NCBI GenBank assembly: GCA_963665505.1
Contig: OY762275.1
Span: forward strand, 186,001-250,000
DNA: 64,000 nucleotides
Reading direction: 5' to 3'
Source of the DNA: QANA01 sp963665505
GTDB taxonomy: Bacteria > Bacillota > Clostridia > Christensenellales > Christensenellaceae
Part shown: positions 34,393 through 42,714 of the stretch, piece by piece
Layout of the letters: each line of letters begins with the position of its first letter
Position numbering within the stretch: the first letter of the stretch is position 1
The notes under the pieces: generated by a model
The model's database searches: none
Seen by the model: the letters and a program-made list of their open reading frames with translations, nothing else
Told to the model about the DNA's origin: nothing
Translations under genes and position numbers: made by a program

Positions 34393-35135
34393 CAGTTTCC
34401 AATGATACGCCGCAGGAATTCTCTAGTACGCGGATATTTGGGTGCGTTGAAAATAACGGAAGGTACTGCGTCTTCCACAATGACTCCTCCATCCATAAAC
34501 ACCACCCTGTCGGCGACATCTTTAGCAAACGCCATTTCGTGCGTAACGACCAACATGGTCAGCCCGCTCGAAGCAAGGTCCCGCATAACGGAAAGCACTT
34601 CACCCACCATTTCCGGGTCTAATGCCGAGGTCGGTTCGTCAAACAGCAAGACCTCCGGGTCCATCGAAAGCGCGCGCGCGATCGCGACCCGCTGTTTTTG
34701 CCCGCCAGATATCTGAGACGGCCGCGCCTCGATATATTGCAGCATTCCCACTTTTTCCAAATACATTTTCGCAATCTTGTCCGCTTCTTTTTTTGTCCGT
34801 TTCAACACCTTTACCTGCCCGGTAACACAGTTTTGCAAAACCGTCATGTTATTGAACAGGTTGAATTGCTGAAAAACCATACCGACACGTGTGCGGTAAT
34901 GGGATAAAGAAAGGCTGGGGTCCATAATATTTTTCTGATGAAACAATATTTCACCGGAAGTAGACCGTTCCAGCAGGTTGATGCAGCGCAACAGCGTGCT
35001 TTTCCCCGACCCGGAGGCACCGATGATGCACACAACCTCGCCGGTTTGCACATCAAAATCAATGTCTTTCAAAACCTCGTGAGTCCCGAAATATTTCCCC
35101 AAATGGTGGATAGAAATGATCTTTTCTCCGTCCAC
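34392..35135 (-). CDS. Polar amino acid ABC importer, ATP-binding protein
   Basis: A 247-residue GlnQ/HisP-type ATPase that drives amino acid uptake. Walker A GASGSGKST (about 34-42), Q-loop FQQFN, signature ISGGQKQR (about 138-145), Walker B VLLFDEPTSALDPE, switch His VVTHEMAFA. GTG start overlaps the permease stop by one base (TAGTG), with GGTGGAG before it. Last gene of the three-gene operon. Confidence 0.92.
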   Translation of the reverse strand: MDGEKIISIHHLGKYFGTHEVLKDIDFDVQTGEVVCIIGASGSGKSTLLRCINLLERSTSGEILFHQKNIMDPSLSLSHYRTRVGMVFQQFNLFNNMTVLQNCVTGQVKVLKRTKKEADKIAKMYLEKVGMLQYIEARPSQISGGQKQRVAIARALSMDPEVLLFDEPTSALDPEMVGEVLSVMRDLASSGLTMLVVTHEMAFAKDVADRVVFMDGGVIVEDAVPSVIFNAPKYPRTREFLRRIIGN

Positions 35136-35911
35136 TACTCCACCTTCTTTCCCGTTTGCCCATGTACGCGTGTAAAGGACTCCGAACCGTGGATAGTAAA
35201 CGTATCCGGTCCATCCATCTTCTTTTCGATCAGGCTCAGTATCTTTGTAAACACGAGCGTCATGATCAGATACACCATCGCGATGATAAAGAAAACCTCA
35301 AAATACTTCAGATAGGTGCCCGCCGCAGACTTGCCCATAAAGAACAGTTCGGAAACCGATATTACGTTTAACACAGAGCTGTCCTTAATGTTCACAATGA
35401 ATTCGTTTCCTATCGCGGGAAGGATGCTCCGCATCGCCTGGGGCAACACGACATCCGTCATTGTTTGCCAGTGCGTCATCCCAATAGACAGCGCGGCCTC
35501 CGTTTGGCCGATGTCCACTGAAATAATGCCACCCCGTACTATTTCGGCCATATATGCGCCCGTGTTGATAGAGATAATGAACACGCCGGCCATGATCGCG
35601 TCCATATCGATATGCAGGTACTGCATCGCGCCATAATAGATGACCATCGCCTGTACGATCATCGGCGTGCCGCGGAATACTTCGATATAGATGCGCATGA
35701 ACCCATGAACAATTTTCAAGAGTACCTTTTTGATAACGGAATCGCCCGGCAATAGGGGGATACTCCGTACAATGGCAACAAGCAGCCCTATGATTACGCC
35801 AAATACGGTCCCTAAAACTGCCAGAACAAGAGTCGTATACGTACCGGATACGATCAGCGGCCCATACTTGTCTATCAAGTACCACACCCATCCGAAAAAG
35901 GTACTCGGCAT
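35135..35911 (-). CDS. Polar amino acid ABC importer, permease
   Basis: A 258-residue HisMQ-type permease with about five membrane helices and the EAA motif (about residues 150-180, GQTEAALSIGMTHWQTMTDVVLPQA), which touches the ATPase. The start has AAAGGAGTGAGCA upstream. It sits between the binding-protein gene and the ATPase gene and shares their transcript. Confidence 0.92.
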   Translation of the reverse strand: MPSTFFGWVWYLIDKYGPLIVSGTYTTLVLAVLGTVFGVIIGLLVAIVRSIPLLPGDSVIKKVLLKIVHGFMRIYIEVFRGTPMIVQAMVIYYGAMQYLHIDMDAIMAGVFIISINTGAYMAEIVRGGIISVDIGQTEAALSIGMTHWQTMTDVVLPQAMRSILPAIGNEFIVNIKDSSVLNVISVSELFFMGKSAAGTYLKYFEVFFIIAMVYLIMTLVFTKILSLIEKKMDGPDTFTIHGSESFTRVHGQTGKKVE

Positions 35912-35940
35912 GATTGCTCACTCCTTTTTTGTTTTACAGA

Positions 35941-36765
35941 TTATTCTTCTTCGGAAAGCGGTTGCGCGGCAATCGCAGCGTCCATGATTTCCAGCCGATC
36001 CTCTTCGGATAACCCAGCCAGTATTTCGTTTATATCGTCAACCAGCTCGCTGCCTTTCTCAAGACCGACCGAAACGGCGATATCTTCCAATTCCACATCG
36101 AATCCATCGCTTTCTTCAAATGCAACAAACGCAATATCGTCGTTCGCCAGGCAGGCGGCAACAGCGCCCACATAATCATAGATGCACCCGTCGATCTTGC
36201 CGGACTGTACCGCCACAACCATCGCGGGGTAAGTATCCATAGCCGTTTGTTTATCCACACCGGGGATCTGATCGATCAAACCGTAATGCAGCGTATTGAT
36301 CTGTGCGGTGATCTTTGCGCCGGAAAAATCCGCCAGTGAGGTCGCATCTGCGTACGCACTGCCTTTTTTCACCAGTATCACGATGTCGCTCACATAATAG
36401 GGATCGGTAAAATCGATGGTCGCGGCGCGTTCCGCCGTCGGACTCATCCCGGCAATGATCGCATCGATATCACCGGACTGCAATGCAAGGGAAAGCCCGT
36501 CCCATTCAATCTTCTTGATCACAAGCTTTTTACCCAAAGTATCCGCAATGATTTTCGCAAGACGGACATCATACCCGTCGGCATATCCGTTCACACCGTC
36601 GATAGGTACACTTTCCTCTGTTTCTTCCGTTTGTGTCCAGTTGAAAGGCGCGTAGTTGCATTCCATGCCAACCACGAACGTATCTTCTTCTTTCTTGGAA
36701 CAGCCGGAAAAACAACATACCAAAACCGTCACAACAGCAGCCAACAGCGCAAAGTATTTCTTCAT
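35941..36765 (-). CDS. Polar amino acid ABC importer, substrate-binding lipoprotein
   Basis: A 274-residue SBP_bac_3 protein. The signal peptide ends at the lipobox FSGC (Cys about 22); the family motifs are GMECNYAPFNW at the start, NGYADGYDVRLAKIIADTLGKKL and DAIIAGMSPTAERAATIDFTDPYY in the middle. It tethers to the outer face and passes an amino acid to the permease; ligand identity is not clear. The ATG at 36765 follows GGAGGAGAATGTT. First gene of the operon, behind a leader of about 265 nt. Confidence 0.9.
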   Translation of the reverse strand: MKKYFALLAAVVTVLVCCFSGCSKKEEDTFVVGMECNYAPFNWTQTEETEESVPIDGVNGYADGYDVRLAKIIADTLGKKLVIKKIEWDGLSLALQSGDIDAIIAGMSPTAERAATIDFTDPYYVSDIVILVKKGSAYADATSLADFSGAKITAQINTLHYGLIDQIPGVDKQTAMDTYPAMVVAVQSGKIDGCIYDYVGAVAACLANDDIAFVAFEESDGFDVELEDIAVSVGLEKGSELVDDINEILAGLSEEDRLEIMDAAIAAQPLSEEE

Positions 36766-37065
36766 AACATTCTCCTCCATGATCTATACTTTTTTACGCC
36801 ATATAAATAAAAACAGAGCGAGAACCCGGTACGCCTATACAAAAAACAAGCATTTGTTGTACGCACACCCATCCTGCCCTATACGAATCAATTTATACAT
36901 TTTTTGTACTGTGAACTTTCATCGTTGCCGTCCAATACCTGAAAAGCCCGGTACTTCAGGATATTTCCCACTTACGCATTGCCACCATAGATGCGATGGC
37001 ATGTATCCGTCTAAAAAGGAATTATTATATTATTCGATTATGCAACACATATTTGCATTTGTCAA
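36766..37065 (-). promoter_or_regulatory. Promoter and long leader of the amino acid transporter operon
   Basis: TTGACA (37065-37060) and CATAAT (37042-37037), 17 bases apart, give a start near 37030 and a leader of about 265 nt. Hairpins seen: GCCAT...ATGGTGGC (about 37000-36980), CCTGAA...TTCAGG (about 36960-36938) and a U-rich hairpin near 36860-36840. No T-box, lysine, SAM, glycine or other class that I know can be recognised, and no clear leader ORF. Nothing else is in this gap of 384 bases apart from the terminator at 37108. Confidence 0.5.
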
Positions 37066-37107
37066 TCAAAAATTTTTTCTGTGTGGTATTCATGTTTTAA
37101 CAGAACG

Positions 37108-37136
37108 AAAAAGGGCGGTTTCCCGCCTTTTTTTCA
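37108..37136. terminator. Terminator of the HtrA gene
   Basis: GGCGG and CCGCC arms (within 37112-37127) with flanking A and T runs; ends the minus-strand protease gene. Confidence 0.65.
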
Positions 37137-37149
37137 CCGTAAATATTTT

Positions 37150-38322
37150 TTAGGATGCCGCAACCAGCGATAGTTGGGTCGTATAAGTCTGGCCGTTCCG
37201 CCAATACTCCACCGTGACTTCTGTCCCGGGTTCCTTATTCTGTATGGCATTTTTGATATCAGACTGCGTGATGACCGCGTTCCCGTCTATGGATGTAATG
37301 ATATCCCCCGCGGTAAGATCCCCCACGTTGCTGTTCGCAATACTGTGGATGTAAAATCCTTCCACCATATTGTACCGCTCCGCCATCAGTTCATCTACAA
37401 TGGTACCTGTTATCCCCAGCATACTCCTGTTCTGTACGGACCCATATTCTTTCAGATCTTCTATGATCGGAAACGCTTCGTTGATCGTGATGGCGAAGCC
37501 CAGTCCTTCATACCCGGTCGCCACATATTTGGCGGAGCAGATGCCGACCACCTGCCCGTCCATATTCACAAGTGCGCCGCCTGAGTTTCCCGGGTTGATC
37601 GCGGCATCTGTCTGGATCGTATTCATCGTATATCCGCCTTCTATCTCCAACGGCCTGTCCTTCGCGGAAACGATGCCAAATGTCACAGAACTGCTGAACT
37701 CCAGTCCGCCCGGGTTGCCTACCGCCATGACAAAATCTCCCGCGGCCAGACTGTCCGAATCCCCAAACTCCGCTACGTTCAGCCCCGCCGCCTCGATTTT
37801 GATAAGCGCAAGGTCTGTGTCTTCATCTATCCCGATAAGCTCTGCTTCGTATATTTCCCCCGTTGAAAGCACCACCTTCAGCAGGGAAGCATCCTCCACC
37901 ACATGCGCGTTGGTGATGATATATCCGTCGCCGGAATAGACAATGCCCGAGCCTTCCGCATATAGCTCTATTTCGCCGGAATTATTGTTCATGCCAAAAT
38001 AACTCCCGGATGTTATCTGCTGATAATTCTGTATGCATACAACCGAGGGAATGACTTTCGCCGCCACTTCCGAAGGCAAAATATCCAGATCGTACCCAGA
38101 AATATTCACCGTTGTATCCGATTCTTTATTCGTTTCGTCCCCGGTATTTTCGCTGGCCTGTGCAGAAGAAATCACTTCCGCCTCTTCTCCATTCAGCCAC
38201 TTATATATACCGATCGAGGAAACGGCGATCACCGCCGTCATCATAATGATCATCAACACGGTCAGCAGCCCATTCTTGCCCGGCCTCTTTCCATTGTTAT
38301 TATACGCGCCGCCATCACACAT
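37150..38322 (-). CDS. HtrA/DegP-like S1C serine protease with PDZ domain
   Basis: A 390-residue membrane-anchored protease for misfolded proteins outside the cell. One N-terminal helix (about 20-42) then an extracytoplasmic trypsin-like domain with His in ITNAHVVED, Asp in DEDTDLALI and Ser in NPGNSGGALV (about residues 145-250), and one PDZ domain (about 295-385, AERYNMVEGFYIHSI...GDIITSIDGNAV). All three catalytic residues are present. Single gene; a CssRS- or other stress regulator is not visible. Confidence 0.92.
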   Translation of the reverse strand: MCDGGAYNNNGKRPGKNGLLTVLMIIMMTAVIAVSSIGIYKWLNGEEAEVISSAQASENTGDETNKESDTTVNISGYDLDILPSEVAAKVIPSVVCIQNYQQITSGSYFGMNNNSGEIELYAEGSGIVYSGDGYIITNAHVVEDASLLKVVLSTGEIYEAELIGIDEDTDLALIKIEAAGLNVAEFGDSDSLAAGDFVMAVGNPGGLEFSSSVTFGIVSAKDRPLEIEGGYTMNTIQTDAAINPGNSGGALVNMDGQVVGICSAKYVATGYEGLGFAITINEAFPIIEDLKEYGSVQNRSMLGITGTIVDELMAERYNMVEGFYIHSIANSNVGDLTAGDIITSIDGNAVITQSDIKNAIQNKEPGTEVTVEYWRNGQTYTTQLSLVAAS

Positions 38323-38493
38323 AGAATTCCCTCCTCTTGTAATCGCAGGAAAATTTGTAAGCTAATTATACAATATACAATTGAAGTATTAATTAAACAT
38401 TCTATGAAAAAATTTATAATATTGCCCTCTTCAGAAAAGGCGGTAAAAGCGGGTCTGGACGGGCAAACCGCAATATTTCCATCCTGCTGAAAT

Positions 38494-38527
38494 AAAAACG
38501 CACGGTCCTTCCGGACCGTGCGTTTTT
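38494..38527. terminator. Terminator of the zinc alcohol dehydrogenase gene
   Basis: AAAAACGCACGGTCC and its complement around a TTCC loop (38494-38527), with A5 and T5 ends. Confidence 0.85.
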
Positions 38528-38549
38528 ATTTGCTGTCTGTTTGCAGCGA

Positions 38550-39611
38550 TCAAACACCCTGCAGATCTACCGTTACGCGGTATGCGCCCGGTGTCGCGGC
38601 CGCCTGGAATGCTTGCTGTATGTCGCGAAGCGGAAAGACTTCTTTTTCCAGAGAATACTTGGGGCTTATCAATTTATGCGAGATCAGGAACCCGGCATCG
38701 ATAAAATCGCCTTCGTCCCCGCTCATCGTGCCAATGATCTCTATACGGCGATAGTGTATCTCGTTCGGGTTGATTTCCCATTTCGGGGCCGGATAACCGG
38801 CTGCGAACAGAAGGAAACGACCTTCCACGCGTTTCAGCATCTCATATCCTTGCCGATACGCGACACCTAAACCAACGGCGGCGATAACTGCGTCTACGCC
38901 TTTCCCTTCCGTCAACTCTTTGACGGCTTCGACGGGATCGCTGTTCTTCGCATCGATCACATCTGCAATGCCCATAGACCTTGCCCTTTCCAGTTTCTTA
39001 GGCAACAGCTCGCTGATAATGACCCTGGCGCCAAAAGCCCTGGCGACCTGCGCGTTCAACAGGCCCATGGTCCCCGCGCCGATAACGGCAACCGTTTCTC
39101 CCGGCTGTACGCGCAGCCGCCGCATCCCGCATATAACGGTCGCGGCAGGTTCAAGGAAACCTGCTTCCGCTGCCGGAATATCCTTACTTACTTTGACCAC
39201 GCTACGTTGGTTAACCACATTGTAATCCGAGAAACCGCGGGCGCCAAGATATCCGTTTATAGGTTCTCTCCTGCCTCTTCTAGCCGTGCATGCGAAGGAA
39301 CGGCCTCTTTTGCAATTGTCGCATTCCCCGCAGCCGCCGTGTATAACGCCCACGCGGTCGCCTATTTCAAAAAGGTTGGCGTCCTCGCCCTTTGCAAGGA
39401 CAACGCCCGACCACTCATGCCCGCCCGCCATCGGGAAACCCTGATGGTTACGAAGCCCGTCCCAATGCTGATAGTCGGTCGTGCAGATATTGCACGTCTC
39501 CATCTTCAGCAGCAGATCTTTTGGCCCCATTTCCGGCAGAGGTTCAAACCGCATTTCCGCAACATGTGGCTCCAATATGACACCCATGTGACGAATCTTT
39601 GGTAAATCCAT
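38550..39611 (-). CDS. Zinc-dependent alcohol/polyol dehydrogenase (MDR family)
   Basis: A 353-residue medium-chain dehydrogenase. Catalytic zinc: Cys about 40 (NICTTD), His in GGHEWSG and a later Glu; structural zinc: four Cys in CGECDNCKRGRSFAC (about 94-108). Rossmann motif GAGTMG (about 178-183). It resembles threonine, sorbitol or galactitol dehydrogenases; substrate open. RBS AAGAGGAGG stands about ten bases before the ATG. Single gene. Confidence 0.87.
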   Translation of the reverse strand: MDLPKIRHMGVILEPHVAEMRFEPLPEMGPKDLLLKMETCNICTTDYQHWDGLRNHQGFPMAGGHEWSGVVLAKGEDANLFEIGDRVGVIHGGCGECDNCKRGRSFACTARRGRREPINGYLGARGFSDYNVVNQRSVVKVSKDIPAAEAGFLEPAATVICGMRRLRVQPGETVAVIGAGTMGLLNAQVARAFGARVIISELLPKKLERARSMGIADVIDAKNSDPVEAVKELTEGKGVDAVIAAVGLGVAYRQGYEMLKRVEGRFLLFAAGYPAPKWEINPNEIHYRRIEIIGTMSGDEGDFIDAGFLISHKLISPKYSLEKEVFPLRDIQQAFQAAATPGAYRVTVDLQGV

Positions 39612-39761
39612 AAATCAATATCCTCCTCTTAAATTTCTGTATCGCCCGGTAATTTCTTCCCGGACGCTTCCGACATTTTCACGCACTTATTATAACATAA
39701 ATGAAAGGAAATACAAGAATGAAACGATCCCCGTTCTGCCTGAAAACATGTCTCCCCTGCA

Positions 39762-39791
39762 TTGTACATTCAAATTCTAAGATGATATAAT
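39762..39791 (+). promoter_or_regulatory. Promoter of the rRNA methyltransferase gene
   Basis: TTGTAC (39762-39767) and TATAAT (39786-39791) with an 18-base spacer, about 40 bases before the ATG. Confidence 0.55.
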
Positions 39792-39831
39792 ACCCCTGTC
39801 GCATAAAAGCAAAAAAGGCAGTGAATATACT

Positions 39832-41058
39832 ATGAAAAAAGAAAGGGGCTTCAGCAGAGCCTGCGTCACACAAAAAGCGGAGAATTCCATTCTACAAAAC
39901 CACCCGTGGGTCTATGGCAGTGAAGTCCTTTCCCTCGAGGGTGAGCCGGAAAACGGGTCGCTGGTCGACGTTGTGAACCAAAAAGGAAAATACCTGGGCA
40001 CAGGATTTTTGAGCCTTTCTTCCAAGATCCGCATACGCATCCTTTCCCGCAATGCGAACGATAAGTTCGACGCGGCATTTTATGAACGGCGGCTGCGGTA
40101 TGCATGGGAATACAGAAAGACCGTCATGGGCAAAGACGCTTCCTGCTGCCGTGTCATCTTCGGAGAAGCGGATTATTTCCCGGGGCTGATCGTAGATCTG
40201 TTCCGGGACATACTCGTAACGCAAACCCTCTCCATAGGGATCGAACAAATAAAACCCCTGTTGTTTCCCCTGCTGTTCCGTATATTGCGGGAAGACGGGG
40301 TTCCCCTGAGGGGAATCTTTGAGCGCAGCGATGTGCGCACGCGGGAACACGAAGGGCTGCTTCCCTATAAGGGGTGGTTCCCGCTGGACGGGGTTCCTCT
40401 GCCGGACAGTACTTCCACAAAAATATGCGAAAACGGCATCAACTACATTGTGGATTTTGAAAACGGCCAGAAAACCGGTTATTTTCTGGATCAGAAATAC
40501 AACCGGCAGGCCGTCGCCAGGATCGCGGCGCAAAAACGGGTCCTGGACTGTTTTACCCATACGGGTTCCTTTGCGTTCAATGCGCTAAAAGGCGGCGCCG
40601 CTTTTGCGACCGCCGCGGATATCAGCGAGGCCGCCATAGAAACGGCCCGGCAAAATGCCCGGCTGAATGCTTTTGGCGGCAATCTGGAATTCGTGACGGA
40701 AAACGTATTCGATCTGCTGCCCCGTTTGGAAGCAGAACATGCCAAATACGACCTTATCATACTGGACCCGCCCGCTTTTACAAAGAACCGGAAAACCATG
40801 CTGAACGCCATGGGCGGGTACCGGGAAATTAACCGCCGGGCCATGAAGATCTTGCCCCGCGGCGGTTATCTTGCAACCTGTACGTGTTCACATTTTGTAT
40901 CCGAACACATGTTCAAAAAAATGCTTGCGCACGCGGCGGCGGATGCCAGCGTTTCTCTAAAACAGGTGGAAGCCCGCCAGCAGGGACCGGACCACCCCAT
41001 ACTCTGGGGCGTAGACGAAACCAATTATCTGAAGTTCTATGTATTCCAGATATTCTGA
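39832..41058 (+). CDS. Class I SAM-dependent rRNA methyltransferase (RlmI/YwbD-like)
   Basis: A 408-residue enzyme with an N-terminal PUA RNA-binding domain (about 10-90) and a C-terminal Rossmann methyltransferase domain. SAM-binding region VLDCFTHTGSFAFNALKGGA (about 234-253); catalytic DPPAF (about 310-314) and TCTCSHF. Homologues make 5-methylcytosine or 7-methylguanine in 23S rRNA. No other gene in its transcript. Confidence 0.85.
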   Translation: MKKERGFSRACVTQKAENSILQNHPWVYGSEVLSLEGEPENGSLVDVVNQKGKYLGTGFLSLSSKIRIRILSRNANDKFDAAFYERRLRYAWEYRKTVMGKDASCCRVIFGEADYFPGLIVDLFRDILVTQTLSIGIEQIKPLLFPLLFRILREDGVPLRGIFERSDVRTREHEGLLPYKGWFPLDGVPLPDSTSTKICENGINYIVDFENGQKTGYFLDQKYNRQAVARIAAQKRVLDCFTHTGSFAFNALKGGAAFATAADISEAAIETARQNARLNAFGGNLEFVTENVFDLLPRLEAEHAKYDLIILDPPAFTKNRKTMLNAMGGYREINRRAMKILPRGGYLATCTCSHFVSEHMFKKMLAHAAADASVSLKQVEARQQGPDHPILWGVDETNYLKFYVFQIF

Positions 41059-41162
41059 AATAAAAAACCTTGCTTACCGCAGAGTTTTTAAAAATCGGAT
41101 GGACCCGGCGCCGCGTTATATTTCCGGGAAAAGCCTTGTATCAGCGGTATACGCAGTTTTGG

Positions 41163-41687
41163 TTATTCTCGCTTTGTTCCGCAAACGGGGCAGAATAAAC
41201 TTTCTTCCGGCAATTCGGCGCCGCAGTTACGGCAAATAGTGTCTGGCAGCTGCGGTTCCGGCTCGGGCGCGGGTTCAGGCACGGGTTCCGGAGATCCCGT
41301 TGCTGCAAGTTTTCGATTGATCTGTACGACCTCGTCACGGATCGAAGCAAGGAAGAAGAGAAGCTCGCAAAGCAGGCGCAGCACGATCGGCCCAAATACC
41401 AGCAGCATCAATCCGGTGAGCACATTCACAAACAACAGATACAGACCGGTCGCCACAACCACCACGTTACAGACAATATAAAGTATTTTCAGGATAAGCC
41501 CCATCAAATAGTTTTTGAAGTTCAGGAAATCATGTACTCTTTGCAATCCCGGCGAAAGTTTTGCCCGTTTGGAAGCCGGCAGGAAAATGATGAACAGTAC
41601 GATTGCCCCGGCAATACCCAGCACTAAGCCGATTATGGAAGCAATGTTTAAACCGGCTAAATATCCATATCCATAATAACTATACAT
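41163..41687 (-). CDS. Membrane protein with C-terminal zinc ribbon
   Basis: A 174-residue protein with three hydrophobic segments (about 14-36, 60-82 and 85-115), a Pro/Glu-rich linker (SPEPVPEPAPEPEPQ, about 132-146) and a C-terminal zinc ribbon with two CxxC knuckles, CRNCG and CPVCG (about 151-171). Small zinc-ribbon membrane proteins of this sort are common in clostridia with no known job. Divergent from the radical SAM gene. Confidence 0.7.
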   Translation of the reverse strand: MYSYYGYGYLAGLNIASIIGLVLGIAGAIVLFIIFLPASKRAKLSPGLQRVHDFLNFKNYLMGLILKILYIVCNVVVVATGLYLLFVNVLTGLMLLVFGPIVLRLLCELLFFLASIRDEVVQINRKLAATGSPEPVPEPAPEPEPQLPDTICRNCGAELPEESLFCPVCGTKRE

Positions 41688-41781
41688 TTGCGTGCTCCTC
41701 CATTATTTTGTTCTATATGACCATTATACCATTTTTACATCGCTTGTAAATGTTTTGGCGGGAGAGAAAAAGACGAATACT

Positions 41782-42672
41782 ATGGTAGAAAAGCAAGTTT
41801 TATGTAATTGTTGCCCCCGCCGATGCGGGGCAATACGCAGCGCCCGCAGCGGCGGCGGTGTCTGCGGTACGGGAGAGCTTCCCGTCGTCGCCAGAGCCGC
41901 GCTGCATTTCTGGGAAGAACCCTGCATCAGCGGCACACGCGGTTCGGGAGCGGTATTTTTCTGCGGTTGTTCTCTAAAATGCGTCTATTGCCAAAATCTC
42001 TCCATCAGCCGAGGGGAAATCGGGAAAGTCCTATCTGTGGAAAAACTGCGGGAGATTTTTTGCAATCTGGCGGCCCAGGGGGCGCATAACATCAATCTGG
42101 TCACGCCCACCCATTTTTCCAAAAGCATTGCCGCGGCTCTTGCGAAGAGATTGCCCATCCCCGTCGTATATAACAGCAGCGGATATGACAGCGTCCAAAC
42201 ATTGCAGCAGCTTGAAAATAAAATACAGATTTATCTGCCGGATATGAAATACGCGTTTGCAGAACCCGCCGCCCGGTATTCTTCGGCGCCAAACTATCCG
42301 ACCGTTGCCAAAAAAGCCATATGGGAAATGTACCGGCAGACAGGACCTTACCAGATAGACGCCGAAGGAATCCTGCAGCGCGGCGTGCTGATCCGCCACC
42401 TCGTTTTGCCCGGCAACCTGAAAAATACGCTGGGCGTCATCAAATGGGTCGCGGAAACATTCCCAAAAAACAGCGTGCTTTTCAGCCTGATGGGCCAGTA
42501 CACGCCCTGCAATCCGGTGCCTTTTCCAGAACTGCGCCGGAAGATATCAAAAAAAGAATATGAAACTGCGCAAAACTATCTGTTTGCTGCAGGCATCGAG
42601 AATGGGTTCGTGCAGTCATTGGAGGCTTCCGATAAAACATATATTCCCCCCTTCGATTATACGGGCCTATAA
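41782..42672 (+). CDS. Radical SAM protein, pyruvate formate-lyase activating enzyme-like
   Basis: A 296-residue radical SAM enzyme (AmmeMemoRadiSam/PflA-like group). The cluster-binding CxxxCxxC is CSLKCVYC (about 70-77); an N-terminal Cys-rich stretch CNCCPRRCG (about 8-16) may hold another metal. The C-terminal LVLPGNLKNTLGVIKWVAE and FSLMGQYTPC match the family. The ATG at 41782 gives MVEKQVLCNCCPRRCG; ribosome site is weak (GGGAG about 18 bases away), so TTG or ATG further up is not excluded. No glycyl-radical enzyme is beside it, so its target is unknown. Confidence 0.75.
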   Translation: MVEKQVLCNCCPRRCGAIRSARSGGGVCGTGELPVVARAALHFWEEPCISGTRGSGAVFFCGCSLKCVYCQNLSISRGEIGKVLSVEKLREIFCNLAAQGAHNINLVTPTHFSKSIAAALAKRLPIPVVYNSSGYDSVQTLQQLENKIQIYLPDMKYAFAEPAARYSSAPNYPTVAKKAIWEMYRQTGPYQIDAEGILQRGVLIRHLVLPGNLKNTLGVIKWVAETFPKNSVLFSLMGQYTPCNPVPFPELRRKISKKEYETAQNYLFAAGIENGFVQSLEASDKTYIPPFDYTGL

Positions 42673-42705
42673 AAAGGACGGCGGAACGAATCCGCCGTCC
42701 TTTTT
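42671..42705. terminator. Bidirectional terminator
   Basis: AAAAAGGACGGCGGA (42671-42685) pairs with its complement (42691-42705); it lies between the convergent radical SAM and hydrogenase genes. Confidence 0.88.
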
Positions 42706-42714
42706 ATACAGGGA

